Part shown: in pieces, positions 59,801 through 64,000 of the stretch
How positions within the stretch are numbered: position 1 is the stretch's first letter
Layout: every line of letters starts with the position of its first letter
NCBI GenBank assembly: GCA_003254905.1
Contig: QANU01107674.1
Coordinates: 1 to 64,000, forward strand
Source of the DNA: Nissolia schottii
Lineage: Eukaryota > Streptophyta > Magnoliopsida > Fabales > Fabaceae
Direction of reading: 5' to 3'
DNA: 64,000 bases
Translations under genes and position numbers: made by a program
Notes under the pieces: model-generated
The model's input: only the letters and a program-made list of their open reading frames with translations
Databases searched by the model: none
Told to the model about the DNA's origin: nothing

Positions 59801-60275
59801 TTGACAATTTAAAAAAACTATACTCACAAAGGTTTATGGTAGATCCCATTATGGTGGACTATGCATCTTAAAGAGTGTGGTGGTATAAAAAATGTCAATT
59901 AAGGTTGTTATTATCCTATTAAATATGTCATTTTCTACTGTGTTTAACTATTTTATCATGGTAGATAAATAGTTTAGGTGTAATCGATACCGATCATCTC
60001 ACCCAAATTCAAACATATTCCAAATTTATTAAAATCTGATGTGAATACATACAAATTACCTATTAAAATAACCCATAAAAATGAAATTCAAGTTTGTTGA
60101 AAATATAAATCCATTTCTTACCATCTTTAGTTCTTCTCTCTATTTAGTGGCTATGACATGGGATAACTTTTCTAACCTATATTTAATGGTTTTTGTACTT
60201 ATCTGTGACTTTGGAAAAGTTTATTTTTTAAAATGTGAGTAGTACAAATTAATTACGGATGTATGAGATTTTGAG

Positions 60276-60433
60276 GCTGAAATCAGTCCAGAGAGTGCCA
60301 ATTTCAGCCCCAAAAATATATTTTTTTTAAAGAAGCTGAAATCAGTCCAAGGGGTGCCGATTTCAGCATCGGAAAAGTTTTTTTTTTACATTTTTTTTTG
60401 TTCTGAAATCAGCTCAAATTATATTAATTTCAG
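60276..60433. repeat. Three spaced hairpins CTGAAATCAG...ATTTCAG
   Basis: Units at 60276-60308, 60335-60367 (33 bp each) and 60403-60433 (31 bp). Each begins CTGAAATCAG (with a leading G in the first two) and ends ATTTCAG, so each can fold on itself. The first two differ at four central bases. Separated by T/A-rich spacers. Confidence 0.8.
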
Positions 60434-60727
60434 TTAAAGCTCCCATACGTTCGTAAATTCCCCCCTACATATATGAAATATCACTCTTTGAAATCCACGT
60501 ATATGTATTTGCCCCATATTTAACAACTAATAAGAAAAAGAAAAGAAAAGAAAAAAAATAATAAATAAGGGGAATAAACAAAGACAATAATCAAAATCAA
60601 CATGAATTTTGTTTATTAAAAAATCAATATTATTATGTTTTTTATTTGACAAGAGACTACACTAATTACAGTTAGCCGTATACATAATAAATGGCAGAGG
60701 GCTGAGACAATCGGGTAAACCTATACA

Positions 60728-60753
60728 CCTGACCCTGACCCTGACCCTGACCC
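60728..60753 (+). repeat. Short (CCCTGA)n array
   Basis: Four units of CCCTGA/CTGACC. It differs from the plant telomere unit CCCTAAA and is too short to call more than a microsatellite. Confidence 0.8.
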
Positions 60754-61345
60754 ATATCAGCCAAAGGGTTAAATTAAGACTTAAAGACTCAGTAGTACAC
60801 CTGTGACTCAATTTAAGACTGCCCTTAAGTATAGAAAAAGGGGAGCAACAATCCTCTTAAACCAAGATTTTATTTTATAGAGTAAAGTCAATATTTTTAT
60901 TATTAAAGCATTAAAATAAATAATAAAATTTATCTTTATCTTAATAGTCTAATCATAAAAACACTTACTTTATTTTTTGAAAATAAATTTCTAACTTACC
61001 AAATTTTTTCTTAAAAGAGTAGGATATAAACTCATTTGTAGTAAGACGTACATTTTCTATAAATTTATGTGTCTATGCTTAAAATGACATTTAATATATG
61101 ACAAAAGAAATAATAAATCAACGCGATGTGAAATGAATGCAGTGATGTGTCTATCTATAATTCTATGTCTACTCTCTCTGCATCTATCACTTGTCTTTAT
61201 ATATTCCATTGTGTTAATAGGGGCATGTACCCTAACAAACGCACCCTCATGGCCTAAGAAATAAGGGAAAAGAAAAATAACCAAAATTTCCGCTTAAAAA
61301 TTTGATCTTTTTGGCACTGCTGTGGGCGAAAAGCTCAATCCAGTG

Positions 61346-64000
61346 ATGGGAGATGGCACCAGCAATCCCAACAAAAAGAACAAGAAGAAGAAGAAGAAGA
61401 ACCGCGGCGGCGGTAGCAAGAAGAAGACCATGACCCACGAGCAGGTCACCGCCTTCAAGCTCGTCACCGATTGGGTCTTCCTGGATCATCATCATCAGCA
61501 GCAGCAGCAGCAGCATCCTTCTGCGGCTTCGTGTGTCGTTGATGATTTCGGGGTGCAGAAGGCTGTGGGGAGAGGCGGGGAGAAGGTGGTGTTCGAATTG
61601 CATTCACACTCCAAATGCAGTGATGGGTTCTTGTCCCCTTCCAAGGTCGTTGAGAGAGCTCACATCAACGGCGTAAGTTCTTCCTTGTTTGTTTACCCTT
61701 TTTGGTTTTTGATTGTTTTGGTTTTTTGTGTTTTTGATAATTCAAGTTTGATCGTACACTTTTGAATTTGGAGTTACCTTTCGATTGGATACTTTTCGTG
61801 GTGATTGTTCTTAGCCCAAAAAATAGGAACTTGGAGGTAGCGTGAATTCGGATTACACTTGGCTGCATAATCAGGGGAAAGTGTGCTGCTTCCTGTAGCA
61901 TTACTCCAAAATAGTGGTTATAGACTTATTATGTTGTTCCCCAGAGCATAGTGAATGCTTCTTACCCTTTTTGATGTAGCATCTATGCTATGGTTGAGAC
62001 ACATATTTGTCATGTTAGTTCAACAACTTATCTACCATCTATGCTATGCTTTTTCTGTCACTGAGAGAGTAAAGGGGAGATAAAGGTTTCAGCTCGAAAG
62101 ACTAGGAGGTTGGTTGGTCCTTAACAGATGAGTATTAAGTTGTGCCGGTCCCTCATTGTTTCTTATTTTATTTGAGGTATACTTGATTTGAAAAACCAGC
62201 ATGTGCATGTGTGCTTGACTGGTTATAAGAAAAATCATGTGCATTTTGAACTAAGATGATTACTAGTATCGCTGATTATATCGTGGAGTTAGAGAGGCAA
62301 CTTGGGAAATGGCATGGCTCATTGAAAGTTAACTACATGGGGGAGGTCTTTAATTTAAGTGAAGCTGAAGGTTAAGGTCCATTTCATTGTTTAAGGTTTA
62401 TTTATTCAAAATCCTTGGTACCAGTGACAGCAAATTATGAATGACTAAGGCATCAGCTTTGCATACGATTTACTCTCTCTTTTTTTAGTGTTAGGCATAT
62501 TTTTAATTAATACTATTTGCTCATAACAGGTGAAAGTTCTTGCTCTGACAGATCATGATACAATGTCAGGCATTCCTGAGGCTTTAGAATCAGCTCGTAA
62601 ATATGGCATCAAGATAATCCCAGGTGTTGAAATCAGTACGATATTTCCTCCAAGGTAATTTTCAAATACTACTGATTCTTGACGCTTAGTAGTTGGATTG
62701 ACACCAATATTCAATTCAAATGTGTTGCTTCTCTCTAGAGATAGAGGGAGAGAAGGGAATTTGATAAACATTAAACATCTAAATCATTTATGCTTGATAT
62801 ATTTCTTCCCAAATGCTTATGATGTATTTCAATCCATTGGCAGCAGAGACTCTGAAGCAGAGGAACCGGTTCACATTTTAGCATATTATAGCAGCATTGG
62901 ACCATCAAGGTTTGATGAGCTGGACAAGTTCTTATCAGATATAAGGGACGGACGTTTTCTTCGTGCGAAGAACATTGTCCTAAAACTAAACAAGCTCAAG
63001 TTGCCTCTCAAGTGGGAGCATGTTTGCAGGATTGCAGGCAAGGGTGTTGCCCCTGGGAGGCTTCATGTAGCCCGTGCTATGGTCGAGGCAGGCTATGTAG
63101 AAAATCTCAAACAAGCCTTTGCCCGATACCTTTTTGATGGCGGACCTGCATATTCCACGTAATATTGCATTACTTGTTCTGGTAGACATAGCTATTTGTT
63201 TAGTTAAGGAAAATGGTTAAGGATAAGACAATTGTTTTGCAGGGGAAGTGAGCCTCTAACAGAGGAAGCAATAAAAATGATTTGTCATACTGGGGGCGTC
63301 GCTGTCCTGGCTCATCCATGGGCGTTAAAAAACCCTGTTCCCATTGTCAGGAGGTTAAAAGAAGCTGGCCTTCATGGCATGGAGGTCTACAGAAGTGACG
63401 GAAAGCTGGCAGGTACATGCTCTGTCATAAAATTTTGCTTATTTGCTTAATTACTAGCTGATGTTATTATGTAGATTAGGATTATCAAAATCAAAATCCT
63501 TATTAACTCGAAACTAGTATGGATGTACTTTGTCTATTGTCACATGAAGTTGAATCATAATTTGTTCAGACAGTATGCTAGCTGATCGAATGCTATTCAT
63601 ATCGGGTCATAAATTCACAATATGCTCAATGAAATTGTTCAGTTATTGTCGAATCTTTACCAACTAGATCTTATGAGCTCACAATTGTTATGGTTCTTAA
63701 GTACAAGTAAAATCTTCTGGTTAAGTTTGTACTTACATATTAAGCTTTGGCGTGCAGCATATAGTGACCTAGCCGATGCCTACGGGCTTTTGAAGATCGG
63801 AGGCTCGGACTATCATGGGAGAGGAGGGCACAATGAATCTGAGCTGGGAAGCGTGAACCTTCCAGTACTAGTCTTGCACGAGTTCCTTAAGGTAGCTCGA
63901 CCGATCTGGTGTGACGCCATCAAGGAAATATTGGAGTGTTATGCCGAAGAGCCTTCTGATTCCAACCTAGCAAAAATCACGAGGTTTGGGCGAACCCGGG
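61346..64000 (+). CDS. PHP-domain phosphoesterase (partial, runs off the window)
   Basis: Exons: 61346-61672, 62530-62654, 62844 or 62847-63158, 63243-63412 and 63758 to the window end. The N-terminus is a Lys-rich tail (KKNKKKKKKNR) and a poly-Gln/His patch, possibly a nuclear signal. The PHP metal-site motifs are in order: FELHSHSKCSDG (HxH), LALTDHDTMSG (DHD), IPGVEIST (Glu), VHILAYY (His), VLAHPWA (His) and GGSDYHG (DxH), all intact. This matches the bacterial YciV/RnmAM group (nucleoside 3',5'-bisphosphate phosphatase or 5'-3' exoribonuclease) and plant At2g13840-type proteins. The plant substrate is not known to me. The start at 61346 (ATG) is preferred over an upstream in-frame GTG. 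The stop codon is not in the window. Confidence 0.9.

Larger units (their letters stand above)
56830..61320. other. AT-rich intergenic region
   Basis: No gene recognised over about 4.5 kb. Contents are purine-rich GA tracts near 56995-57060, poly-A runs, three CTGAAATCAG hairpins (60276-60433) and a CCCTGA repeat (60728-60753). Confidence 0.5.

Noticed and set aside
60728..60753. Interstitial telomere repeat
   Set aside because: The unit is CCCTGA, not CCCTAAA, and only four units are present.
1..64000. CRISPR arrays, bacterial operons or insertion sequences
   Set aside because: The genes have spliceosomal introns and plant families; no such structure was seen.

Overview
The window is nuclear DNA of a flowering plant. 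Its genes have canonical GT-AG introns, and it carries chloroplast-targeted proteins (LHCB6/CP24, FabZ, a J-protein), plant receptor kinases, a plant F-box/kelch protein and several plant transposon families. Protein similarity and the style of the long LTR around 36-39 kb suggest a legume, probably Phaseoleae. That is inference; no species marker was tested.

0.5-21.5 kb is a tandem duplication of a unit of about 10 kb (unit A 556-10538, unit B 11327-21479). Each unit holds a BAK1/SERK-type LRR receptor kinase on + and, tail to tail with it, an F-box/kelch gene on -. The units are separated by a 788-bp fragment of a G-type lectin (S-locus) receptor kinase. In unit B the SERK gene is an open 11-exon, 614-codon gene and the F-box gene is intact. 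In unit A a 1,318-bp deletion with a 4-bp microhomology removed most of the F-box gene. The unit A SERK gene is disturbed at two single-N joints: exons 6-7 are missing and exons 8-9 appear twice. Small LTR elements with readable target-site duplications date some events relative to the duplication.

21.7-43.6 kb is gene-poor. It holds a heavy-metal-associated (NaKR-like) protein gene at 25.4-27.1 kb, a plastid J-protein gene at 27.9-28.5 kb (-), a classical arabinogalactan-protein gene whose first exon falls in a 483-bp assembly gap (33.2-34.1 kb, -), a putative solo LTR of about 3 kb (35.9-38.9 kb) and a dead LINE RNase H fragment (42.1-42.5 kb).

43.8-48.6 kb is a compact gene cluster: LHCB6 (+), FabZ (-) and a hyccin-family gene (+). 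FabZ and hyccin are divergent, with 509 bp between their start codons.

51.5-56.8 kb is a graveyard: a class III peroxidase pseudogene that lacks the exon for the distal haem pocket, a Ty1-copia fragment fused to a CACTA TNP2 fragment (both -), and the 5' end of a second CACTA element (+) with an array of palindromes of about 26 bp on an 82-bp period. 56.8-61.3 kb is AT-rich intergenic DNA. A PHP-domain phosphoesterase gene starts at 61.3 kb and runs off the right edge.
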